A DNA stretch of 64,000 nt from Hormiphora californensis (Eukaryota > Ctenophora > Tentaculata > Cydippida > Pleurobrachiidae): contig CM035357.1 in assembly GCA_020137815.1 (NCBI GenBank), positions 7,799,315 through 7,863,314 on the forward strand. Direction: 5' to 3'. Shown here piece after piece: positions 1-9,800 of this stretch (positions are counted from its first letter, which is position 1; each line of letters opens with the position of its first letter). Under the pieces are notes generated by a model that was not told where the DNA came from, did no database searches, and saw nothing but the letters and a program-made list of their open reading frames with translations. Position numbers and translations under genes: made by a program.

Positions 1-89
1 GCATCAGCTCCAATGAGCTCTGACGCGTCATCGTCATCGTCATCACCACCAACAAAGTCATTCGTCGTAACAGAGAGTTTAGCGGCCAT
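1..89 (-). CDS. First coding exon of an unidentified minus-strand gene (partial)
   Basis: Read on the minus strand, an ATG at 89 opens a frame that stays open to the left edge of the window (about 29 codons). The start reads MAAKLSVTTNDF, then a run of six aspartates (GGDDDDDD) and an acidic segment. The body of the gene lies outside the window, so I cannot name the family. The acidic start resembles cytosolic adaptor or coat proteins only loosely. A truncated retroelement sits less than 100 bp upstream of this start. Confidence 0.45.
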   Translation of the reverse strand, partial: MAAKLSVTTNDFVGGDDDDDDASELIGAD

Positions 90-177
90 CTGTGTATAGA
101 GTGTTTGTCATGTCAGTTTGTCAGGTCTCAATGCTAATTTACATACGTAAAAAACCAGTAGTGCGTTTAAGAAAATC

Positions 178-2318
178 GTTTTCAGGTTAAGACGACGACC
201 CTCAACTAAAAATCCTCAGAAGTGATTTCAAATCAACAAAAACTCCACCCACCCATGAACTTCTAAAACCCTTCGAAAGAGACATCTACCACCTCATCGG
301 AAATGTCGAGTTCAGGAAGATACAAGATCCAAAACTTCTTGAGATGGGAAAAGAAGCCAAGAGGATAAAAGAGAGGAAAGACATCATCATCAACGCGGAC
401 AAGACCAACAACAGGTATGGTGTGAGCTTGACAGACTACAAACAATTATTACAAAATAACATTACAAAAGACTACACGACAGACAGAACTAACAACCTGG
501 CCACAATAAACGCCAACATCCGAAAACACGCAAATTCACTAAAACTAGAGGACCGAATGGAAAAACACAGTGAAGCGGAGGCATTTCTGACAATAAAGGA
601 TCACAAGGAAAATTTTCAAAACAACCCAAAATGTCGCCTCATCAACCCAGCATCCAACCAAGTAGGAAGAGTGAGCAAGAGGATCACAGAAGGAATAATA
701 AAGGAGTGCAAACAAAAAACCGGCCTAGCACAATGGATAAGTACCCAGGAAATGATCAACTGGTTCTCCTCCAAACATCGCAACAACCCAACACCCAAAA
801 AAGCATCACTGATCCAGTTTGACATCTGCGAATTCTATCCATCAATATCAGAGCAACTAATGGACAGATCACTCGATTTCGCTAAAAGGTACACCGATAT
901 CAGTGCGGAACAGACTGAGACCATCAAATCATGCAGGAAAAGCGTGCTATTCAGCAATGGAAAAGTTTGGAGGAAAAAGAACAGCGATTTCGACATCACC
1001 ATGGGAGCGTTGGACGGGGCAGAAGCAGCGGATCTAACAGGACTCTTCCTACTAGGGCAGGTGCAACAGTACCTGGAAGTGAATCACAAGGGAAGCAACT
1101 GTGGACTGTACCGCGACGACGGCCTAATCTACGTAGAAAACAGCAACGGTCCTGAGATAACCAAAATAACAAAAGCGCTCCACAAGATCTTCAAAAACAA
1201 TCAATTAAAGATAACAGTGGAACAAACAGGAAAGATAGTCAACATACTGGATGTAACACTATCAGCGATAAACGGAAGCTACAAACCGTACAAAAAACCC
1301 AACAGCAACATCGCCTACGTGAAACGTGCTTCCAACCACCCATCATCGATACTAAAAAACATTCCAGCATCGATACAAAAACGCCTTAGCTGCATATCCA
1401 GTACCGAGGAGGAATTCGAAGGAGCCAAAGAGGAATACCAGGCAGCCTTGAAAACAGCAGGATACAGCAAGGAGTTAATGTACGAACAAAGAGGAAGAAC
1501 TGGAAAACCCAAAAACAGGAAAAGGCAAAGAAAAATCATCTGGTACAATCCACCCTTCAGCAAGAACGTCGCCACTAACATCGGAGAACGATTCTTTGAA
1601 TTGGTCAGACTGCACTTCCCACCACAACATCCATTCCACGCATTGTTTAACAAGAAAACAATAAAACTTTCGTACTCATGTATGATAAACATGGACGGGA
1701 TAGTGAAGTCTCACAACAAAGCGATACTCAAGAAAGCGGAGGATGAGGAAAAACAGAGTGAACGCCAGTGTAACTGCAGAATTCCAGAAAACTGTCCTGT
1801 GGGAAACACATGCCTGAAATCCGGTGTAGTCTACGAAGCACTAATCAAACACAGCAACGGGGTAGAACAGAAATATGTGGGAATGACGGGTGGGTCATTC
1901 AAAACCAGGTTCAATGGCCACAGGGCGACAATAAGACACGACAAACACAGGACAGCGACAGAACTCTCCAAACTAGTTTGGAGCCTCCATGACAGACAGA
2001 TAACGTATGACATAACATGGCAGATCATCGCCAAAGCTCCACCATACCGCCCAGGCAACATCACCTGCTCTCTATGCCTGGCCGAAAAGTTCGCAATATT
2101 AACGAGGAAAGGACTAATTAACAAGAAATGGGAGCTTCTTAACAAATGTCCCCACCGGAGAGGACACCTGGCATCACTTCAACAAACGGTTTGATGAAGG
2201 AGTCGAAGAGGAAGTTGAACGTTTTAAAATTTGCAAGTTTTCTTTTTTCTGACGATTGCGAAAGCATGAAACTATTAGTAAAAAATTAAAAACTTGTATT
2301 ACTTTGTTTTCAGGTTAA
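178..2318 (+). mobile_element. 5'-truncated Penelope-like retroelement flanked by 13-bp direct repeats
   Basis: The same 13 bases, GTTTTCAGGTTAA, occur at 178-190 and 2306-2318. Between them lies an open frame from 191 to 2194 followed by about 110 bp of AT-rich 3' sequence. The direct repeats look like a target-site duplication, and the missing N-terminal part of the reverse transcriptase points to 5' truncation on insertion. The duplicated sequence itself resembles a splice acceptor (TTTTCAG). I cannot exclude that the repeats are remnants of the element's own terminal repeats. Confidence 0.75.
191..2194 (+). CDS. Penelope-like reverse transcriptase with C-terminal GIY-YIG endonuclease (N-terminally truncated)
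   Basis: The frame is open from 191, just after a TAA; the first ATG is at 344 and gives 616 residues. Numbering from that ATG, an INADKTNN-like motif lies near residues 16-23, the RT palm motif FDICEFYPSI near 159-168 and the catalytic YRDDG near 256-260. A Cys cluster (C476, C478, C484, C490) precedes a GIY-YIG endonuclease at about 495-560 (VVYEA, then KYVGMT, then FKTRFNGH). RT followed by GIY-YIG is diagnostic of canonical EN(+) Penelope-like elements. Such proteins reverse-transcribe the element RNA at a nicked target. No stop or frameshift interrupts the copy, so the insertion is young or under selection, but the 5' end is missing, so this copy is probably inactive. Confidence 0.88.
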   Translation, partial: DDDPQLKILRSDFKSTKTPPTHELLKPFERDIYHLIGNVEFRKIQDPKLLEMGKEAKRIKERKDIIINADKTNNRYGVSLTDYKQLLQNNITKDYTTDRTNNLATINANIRKHANSLKLEDRMEKHSEAEAFLTIKDHKENFQNNPKCRLINPASNQVGRVSKRITEGIIKECKQKTGLAQWISTQEMINWFSSKHRNNPTPKKASLIQFDICEFYPSISEQLMDRSLDFAKRYTDISAEQTETIKSCRKSVLFSNGKVWRKKNSDFDITMGALDGAEAADLTGLFLLGQVQQYLEVNHKGSNCGLYRDDGLIYVENSNGPEITKITKALHKIFKNNQLKITVEQTGKIVNILDVTLSAINGSYKPYKKPNSNIAYVKRASNHPSSILKNIPASIQKRLSCISSTEEEFEGAKEEYQAALKTAGYSKELMYEQRGRTGKPKNRKRQRKIIWYNPPFSKNVATNIGERFFELVRLHFPPQHPFHALFNKKTIKLSYSCMINMDGIVKSHNKAILKKAEDEEKQSERQCNCRIPENCPVGNTCLKSGVVYEALIKHSNGVEQKYVGMTGGSFKTRFNGHRATIRHDKHRTATELSKLVWSLHDRQITYDITWQIIAKAPPYRPGNITCSLCLAEKFAILTRKGLINKKWELLNKCPHRRGHLASLQQTV

Positions 2319-2602
2319 TGATTTTATGAAGGAGCAGTATAATCTATGTGACATTCATCCTCAAATCAGCATCCTCAAATCAGTACTCATTCAAATTCGA
2401 GGCTACCGAGGGTCTCTACCATTCTATCCTGATCTAATAGATATGAATCTAGTACCTTTATTCCTTTTATAAATCACGTTATTAGTATAACCTATTTCTA
2501 TCTATTTTGCGAGATGTTGTATAACATGACATTATAAATTTGTTCTATCTTTTCTATTCGATATGTGACATTCATTCCCAAAATTAAATTTCATTCGATA
2601 AA

Positions 2603-3034
2603 ATGTTGCTCAGAGTTTGTTTAGTTTTGCTGCTGGGCTATGCCCAAGCTAAGCTCAGCCTTGTTGAGGAATTCGAGCAATTGGAAGCTCTTTACAGTCC
2701 CGAACGCAACGAGCAAATTCTAAGAGCTGATCCAGTTAGAAGAAAACTCCGATTTTCTAACTTCGTTAATTCAAAAAAGGAGATCGAGAAAATAAACAAA
2801 GATCCAACAAAGTCTTTTATCGCAGGACCTACTAAATTTGCATTGCTGACCGCGGGTGTGTCTAATTTTCTATACTTATATTAATCTTTGGTTTACTTCC
2901 AGGCCATACTACGAGTGGGCTCTAGTAAATTGTGGAGGTTTGTGCTTCCGATGTTCTCACTGGCAAGGATGGACAGGACCGAGTGGTTAGTACGAATTAC
3001 TGAACCTCAAGTCTCCACTACTGCAGCCGCGTGA
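2603..3034 (+). CDS. Small secreted protein with cathepsin-propeptide (I29)-like region
   Basis: An ATG at 2603 starts a clear signal peptide (MLLRVCLVLLLGYAQA). The next 65 residues carry an ERFNIN-like helix (R-x3-F, then I-x3-N) and an FxxLTAG ending, as in the inhibitory propeptide of papain-family proteases and in stand-alone I29 inhibitor proteins. A likely intron runs from 2858 (GTGTCT) to the acceptor AG at 2902. The second exon continues in frame to a TGA at 3032-3034, for about 128 residues. No catalytic Cys/His/Asn domain follows, so this is either a free-standing inhibitor-like protein or a truncated cathepsin. The 34-bp minisatellite starts directly after the stop. The splice choice is the weak point. 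Confidence 0.55.
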
Positions 3035-3039
3035 AGATA

Positions 3040-3612
3040 GGGTGGCATTGCACCAGAGGACGGTACTAAGATAGGGTGACATTGCACCAGAGGACGGTAC
3101 TAAGATAGGGTGGCATTGCACCAGAGGACGGTACTAAGATAGGGTGAGATTGCACCAGAGGACGGTACTAAGATAGGGTGACATTGCACCAGAGGACGGT
3201 ACTAAGATAGGGTGGCATTGCACCAGAGGACGGTACTAAGATAGGGTGACATTGCACCAGAGGACGGTACTAAGATAGGGTGACATTGCACCAGAGGACG
3301 GTACTAAGATAGGGTGACATTGCACCAGAGGACGGTACTAAGATAGGGTGACATTGCACCAGAGGACGGTACTAAGATAGGGTGACATTGCACCAGAGGA
3401 CGGTACTAAGATAGGGTGGCATTGCACCAGAGGACGGTACTAAGATAGGGTGGCATTGCACCAGAGGACGGTACTAAGATAGGGTGGCATTGCACCAGAG
3501 GACGGTACTAAGATAGGGTGGCATTGCACCAGAGGACGGTACTAAGATAGGGTGGCATTGCACCAGAGGACGGTACTAAGATAAGGTGACATTGCACCAG
3601 AGGACGGTAGCT
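3040..3612 (+). repeat. 34-bp minisatellite, about 17 copies
   Basis: A unit read as AAGATAGGGTGRCATTGCAC plus CAGAGGACGGTACT repeats every 34 bp with almost no divergence. The main variation is G or A in TGRC; one copy has AAGGTG for AGGGTG. It fills the space between the plus-strand small gene and the 3' end of the large minus-strand gene. High homogeneity suggests recent expansion or ongoing homogenisation. Confidence 0.95.
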
Positions 3613-3661
3613 AAAGAAATGAAGTTATTATGAAATGCAATTGTATGATTTCATACCCATA

Positions 3662-3853
3662 CTATTCGAATTGTTTGTAACTTTGTCGCGCCCCCTGTTT
3701 GTGCGCCCGTAGGGGCAAGTAACTTTGTACCTTTTGGTCGAGGAGATTATTGATGTCGGTATTACTACCAGTACCGCTAGTAGCAACTACTGAGATCTTC
3801 CTCACATTACCACCCTTGGTAGCTTCTGCAATCAGTGCTTGTAGTTGATCGTT
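3662..3853 (-). CDS. Probable last exon of the giant gene
   Basis: After an acceptor (CCCCCCTAG on the minus strand, ending at 3854), the frame reads NDQLQALIAEATKGGNVRK and runs 63 codons to TAG at 3664-3662. Its phase (0) fits the upstream coiled-coil exon. A possible donor, GTACAA after LLDQK, lies inside, so the true 3' end could be elsewhere. The last part overlaps a CGCCCGTAGGGG stretch that resembles the Helitron hairpin of this window, so the final residues may come from a transposon. Confidence 0.5.
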   Translation of the reverse strand, partial: NDQLQALIAEATKGGNVRKISVVATSGTGSNTDINNLLDQKVQSYLPLRAHKQGARQSYKQFE

Positions 3854-6800
3854 CTAGGGGGGAGGGGGTGAGGGTAGTCGACAACTACTAGTCAACCACT
3901 AGGGGGGGGGGGGTGAGGTTAGTCGACAACTACTAGTCGACCACTAGGGGGAGGGGGGTGAGGGTAGTCGACAACTACTAGTCGACCACTAGGGGGAGGG
4001 GGGTGAGGGTAGTCGACAACTACTAGTCAACCACTAGGGGGGGGGGGGGTGAGGTTAGTCGACAACTACTAGTCGACCACTAGGGGGGGGGGAGGGGGTG
4101 AGGGTAGTCGACAACTACTAGTCGACCACTAGGGGGAGGGGGTGAGGGTAGTCGACAACTACTAGTCGACCACTAGGGGGAGGGGGTGAGGGTAGTCGAC
4201 AACTACTAGTCGACCACTAGGGGGAGGGGGGCATATGAGGGTAGTCGACAACTACTAGTCGACCACTAGGGGGAGGGGGGAGGGGGTGAGGGTAGTCGAC
4301 AACTACTAGTCGACCACTAGGGGGAGGGGGTGAGGGTAGTCGACAACTACTAGTCGACCACTAGGGGGAGGGGGGTGAGGGTAGTCGACAACTACTAGTC
4401 GACCACTAGGGGGAGGGGGGTGAGGGTAGTCGACAACTACTAGTCGACCACTAGGGGGAGGGGGGCATATGAGGGTAGTCGACCTCCAATATTGCGAGAG
4501 ATGTAAATGCTAAATACATTTTGGGTGGCTACTGGTAACTAATATAAGTGAGGGAGGGAATTAAAATTGGTACACAGACATGCTGACTGATGCCTGTTAT
4601 ACTGGCAAGACATATCGTGAGATCACTACAACGGATTCAAAATGACTCACCTGCTCGGTTTCCCTCTGTTTTCTTCGTTTCGCCTTTTCCTTTTCCTTCT
4701 TTAACCTGTCCACCTTCTTCTTTTCTTCTTTCAGCTGTTTTTCAATGTTCACATTGGTAGTGTTGTTAATAACGTGGACCTCTGTGACCTGTAAGAAGGA
4801 ACACATCACTTATAGCAGTGAGCAATAAGCATTAAGCAGTGAGCAGTGAGCAGTGAGCACTAAGAAGTGAGCAATGAGCAGTGAGCACTAAGCAGTGAGC
4901 ACTAAGCAGTGAGCACTAAGCAGAGAGCACTAAGCAGAGAGCAATAAGCAGTGAGCAGTCTGAGCAGTGAGCAATAAGCAGTGAGCACTAAGCAGTGAGC
5001 ACTAAGCAGTGAGCACTCAGCAGTGATCACTAAGCAGTGAGCACTAAGCAGTGAGCACTAAGCAGTGAGCACTAAGCAGTGAGCAGTGAGCAGTGAGCAC
5101 TAAGCAGTGAGCACTAAGCAGTGAGCAGTGAGCACTAAGCAGTGATCACTAAGCAGTGAGCACTAAACAGTGATCAGTGATCACTAAGCAGTGAGCACTA
5201 AGCAGTGAGCACTAAGCAGTGAGCAGTGAGCACTAAGCAGTGAGCACTAAGCAGTGAGCACTAAACAGTGAGCACTAAGCACAGTCTACTCTCCTAACAC
5301 CGACCATATATATGGTGTGCGGACTCTAGTGCTACACTCTAAGTCTACAGTGGACTCTATATCTAAATTTAGATTTAGATAAAGAGTCCAAATAAGTCTA
5401 AACTCTAGGAGGACTCTATATCTAAAAAGTCTACACAGGGCGGACTCTTTATCTAAAAAGTCTAAACAAAGTGGACTCTATATCTACATAAATCTAAATT
5501 AGATATAGAGTCCGCCTTTCGCCGCGAACTCGAGATTTCGGCCGTTAGGCCGGAAACGAGAGTTTGCTCTACCCCTATACTAATTTAGAAGTGTTAGGGC
5601 CGTTATTTGGGTTCGAGGTTAGGGTTAGGGTTAGTGTTAGGGTTAGGTTTTGGGTTGGGTTAGGATTTTAGACATAGAGTCCGGGTTGGAGGATTTGGCG
5701 CCAAAATGTACTAGAGGACTCTATATCTAAAAATTCTACACAGGGCGGACTCTTTATCTAAAAAGTCTACACAGGGAGGACTCTTTATCTAAACTTTTTT
5801 CAAAATCTAACTGTAGATAAAGAGTCCGTTTTTAGATATAGAGTCCGCCTTGGATTTAGATAAAGAGTCCGTTAGCACTAGAGTCCGCCCACCCATATAT
5901 ATAACACCGAGGGAACGGATATAGTGGCAAATTCATGAGAGCCGGTAAAGTTAACAATCATACTATTATTAAAGCAAATAGGGAAATGATGGGTGATGGT
6001 ATTTTTACCAAATATGGCATTTTGCACGTGCAGGTTTAGAGGTGGAGTACTTCAGCTGGAGTGGGGCCAGGGGTGGGAGCCGTTACCAAGGATTGTTGCT
6101 ACTATACTGCAGTTGCACGTGCATCTGATCTTGCTTTGCTTTGCGTCACTGTTCCGGCTACTATGCTCTCTTCAACAATAGTTAATATACGACAGCGACA
6201 ACTGGAGTTACTCATGCAAGATCCGACCACCGTTCTCTACTTTTCCATACACTGAGGGGTGCAGTAACACCAATAGAACGAACAAGACGTTGGAGGTTAA
6301 ACCGAACCGATGATCAGTCTCAGAGATCAAGGCAGATGGATGCTGCACACAGACGTAACACGAGGAGTCTGCAAAATAGAAAGTTCTTTTTCCACTTTGA
6401 GCATTATCATCTGACGTTCTAAAACTCGCAGCGATCCCGCCTGAGCTCCTTTTACGGTACCGTAACTTAAGATGGTGTCAAAAGTTCGAGATTGGTGACA
6501 TTCGCGAGACTGTCATTGTCCAAAAGATGTCAGTTTTCCTAATTCAGCTACCATTTCCCTGAAATTCGCCCGTAGGGCGAACGGGTTTACTAGTTTAGTA
6601 TAATACATGGTACATTGAGAAGATTAAAGAAAAGCATGTTAATTGATGATAAAGATTTAATAAAGAACCTTTCTATGTTCAATGATGCGAGTGCTGTTTG
6701 AAGGATCTGCAGGATTCATGCCCGTGAGATTCATATCAAGATCTTCCGCGTTCACACCACTCATATCATACACATTTTTAACCTGTTGTTCATTTTTAAA

Positions 6801-9800
6801 CTGTTAAGCAGTGAGCACTAAGCAGTGAGCAGTGAGCACTAAGCAGTGAGCACTAAGCAGTGAGCACTAAACAGTGAGCACTAAGCACAGTCTACTCTCC
6901 TAACACCGACCATATATATAACACCGAGGGAACGGATATAGTGGCAAATTCATGAGAGCCGGTAAAGTTAACAATCATACTATTATTAAAGCAAATAGGG
7001 AAATGATGGGTGATGGTATTTTTACCAAATATGGCATTTTGCACGTGCAGGTTTAGAGGTGGAGTACTTCAGCTGGAGTGGGGCCAGGGGTGGGAGCCGT
7101 TACCAAGGATTGTTGCTACTATACTGCAGTTGCACGTGCATCTGATCTTGCTTTGCTTTGCGTCACTGTTCCGGCTACTATGCTCTCTTCAACAATAGTT
7201 AATATACGACAGCGACAACTGGAGTTACTCATGCAAGATCCGACCACCGTTCTCTACTTTTCCATACACTGAGGGGTGCAGTAACACCAATAGAACGAAC
7301 AAGACGTTGGAGGTTAAACCGAACCGATGATCAGTCTCAGAGATCAAGGCAGATGGATGCTGCACACAGACGTAACACGAGGAGTCTGCAAAATAGAAAG
7401 TTCTTTTTCCACTTTGAGCATTATCATCTGACGTTCTAAAACTCGCAGCGATCCCGCCTGAGCTCCTTTTACGGTACCGTAACTTAAGATGGTGTCAACA
7501 GTTCGAGATTGGTGACATTCGCGAGACTGTCATTGTCCAAAAGATGTCAGTTTTCCTAATTCAGCTACCATTTCCCTGAAATTCGCCCGTAGGGCGAACG
7601 GGTTTACTAGTTTAGTATAATACATGGTACATTGAGAAGATTAAAGAAAAGCATGTTAATTGATGATAAAGATTTAATAAAGAACCTTTCTATGTTCAAT
7701 GATGCGAGTGCTGTTTGAAGGATCTGCAGGATTCATGCCCGTGAGATTCATATCAAGATCTTCCGCGTTCACACCACTCATATCATACACATTTTTAACC
7801 TGTTGATATTAGTACTATTTAGTTACCTGGGATATAACGTCTTTGTTTATGTTAATATCAGGGTAGGGATTGTGGACTGACTGCAGTTAAAAAGAGTGTT
7901 AGTTTAAGCAATTAGTAAAGTATGATTGGATATTTGGACTGTCTCCATCATGATACCGAGACTAACTATATAGTTAGACTGTAATTTAGTATAATACCTC
8001 AGTGAGGATTGAAAGTCTACGTTTTTTCATTGCATCTTCTCCGATTTCAATTGCTGCCTTCTCATCAGGGATCTTGTTGAGGTCTGAGGGAGGGGGTTTT
8101 TCAGCAGCAGAAAGATACAAAGTCAGATCTGATCTTCCCAACTATAACAATTGGTGTCTGCTAATTAACGCTAATTGAGAGTTAATTACCTGCTAATAGG
8201 GTAGGTGGAATGTTGAGCATCCGGGATGTTCGCCGCTGCTTCACTTTCTTGTCATAGTCACTGTCCGTTTCAGTTAGGCTGAGGGACTCAAAGGATTTAA
8301 CCTGAGAAGTGGGGTGTGTGTGTAACCCTGTCAGAACTTATCATATTATTTGTATTGTTGTTGAGTAACACTACAACTCTGTCAATATCAGCCAACTAAC
8401 TGTACCTTGTGGTTGTGGTGGTCAGGATCATCCCCGCTGATGGAGCCAATTGGAGTCAATGTAGTCATCCAACTAAACAACTTCTCTGGATCAGTAGGGG
8501 TCATCTCAGACTGCACAAAGGGAGGGTTTCACAGGATGAACAACGATACAATATGGTATGAAATAAATTGACAGACACACAATTAATGATTTGATCTATC
8601 GAACCCTCACAGAGTGGAGAGAGCCGCACAGTTAATGATGGGGTTGAATTGATGCCATAGAGAAATAGGAAAACTGCTACTTATTATAACACTGTATTAT
8701 GTACCTGATCAAAATCCACATCAAAATCGTTATCTTCAGGATCAAAGCTGAGTTGGGATTTATCTTGTTCGTTACCAGCCCAGTCACGGGGTGCTAGTGT
8801 GTTGCCTCCCCCCTTTGTTGGGGGCACAGGCTCATCTACCACTGAACCACCTAGGAAAATAACATAATAGGAACCTGATTATGGTACGGAACAAGTTTTT
8901 AATATCTTCTCTGGCTGCTAATCTCACTTTCTCTCTGACATGGTACCGTGGAAAAGATTTCACAGGATCAGATGACAGGAATCACACCTTCTCATGCTGT
9001 GAGCGGATAGTGGGCAGGTATAGATCGTGGTAGATCTAAACACTTACTTCCAACTTTGAATCCTTGGATACTCTCTGTGGGTATTGGTGGAGAGATGACA
9101 CCGCCCTGCAAATCAGAGGACATGTCACCTGACATGTCACCTGACCCCATATCCCCTGAATGCGGGGTATCGTTCTGAAATGGGGGGAGACATGATAGTT
9201 ACCAATACCCTCCCTGTATTGAGTATTACATCTCCGGCTCCCTCAGTGTCTGAGGTCTGGGTTTGGTATACACCCCCACCGCGTCTATCTAGTAGACACA
9301 CGACGGATAGACACTGCCTATAACACTGTCTATAACTCACCACTATGCTCTCAATATCGGCCATGCTATGTGGGTTGGTGTCTTATATACCTGTGTCTAT
9401 AACTCACCACTATACTCTCAATATCGGCCATGCTATGTGGGTTGGTGTCCTATATACCTGTGTCTATAACTCACCACTATACTCTCAATATCGGCCATGC
9501 TATGTGGGTTGGTGTCCTCTCCAGGTCCCATGGGGGCCAGAGCACCTGATCCAGGCTCAGAACCATCCGGAACATCCCCACCATCCTGTACCTGGAGGAG
9601 GGAGGTGGGTGAACATCAGTGAGAATAGGGTAGTATGGAACGGGTGATAAATGAGGTAGTGATCAGTTCAGTGGGATGGTGCAGTAGTCTAAGTAAAAAG
9701 AGAACTAGAGAATCCCCTCTCTCCCACCTGACTGAGAGGTTTCTCATTCTCCAACTCTGGCACATCCTCCTTCTTTGCCAGGGGCTGTTGCTGATCAGCA

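Larger units (their letters stand above)
5894..7806. repeat. Tandem segmental duplication (~0.9-kb copies, offset 1,017 bp) containing a Helitron and a coding exon
   Basis: Copy 1 (about 5894-6789) and copy 2 (about 6906-7806) are nearly identical; I see one difference (GTCAAAAG versus GTCAACAG). Each copy holds the tail of the AGCACTAAG array, a Helitron-like element and the same 114-bp exon of the giant gene. The TIR element is present only upstream of copy 1, so it inserted after, or independently of, the duplication. Confidence 0.92.

Noticed and set aside
5615-5668. Telomere or chromosome end
   Set aside because: Only about seven degenerate units inside a transposon-like element, with genes on both sides.
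5993-7272. Repeated ORFs of 62-64 codons as a gene pair
   Set aside because: They lie inside Helitron copies 1 and 2 and are identical by segmental duplication; no domain or codon signal.
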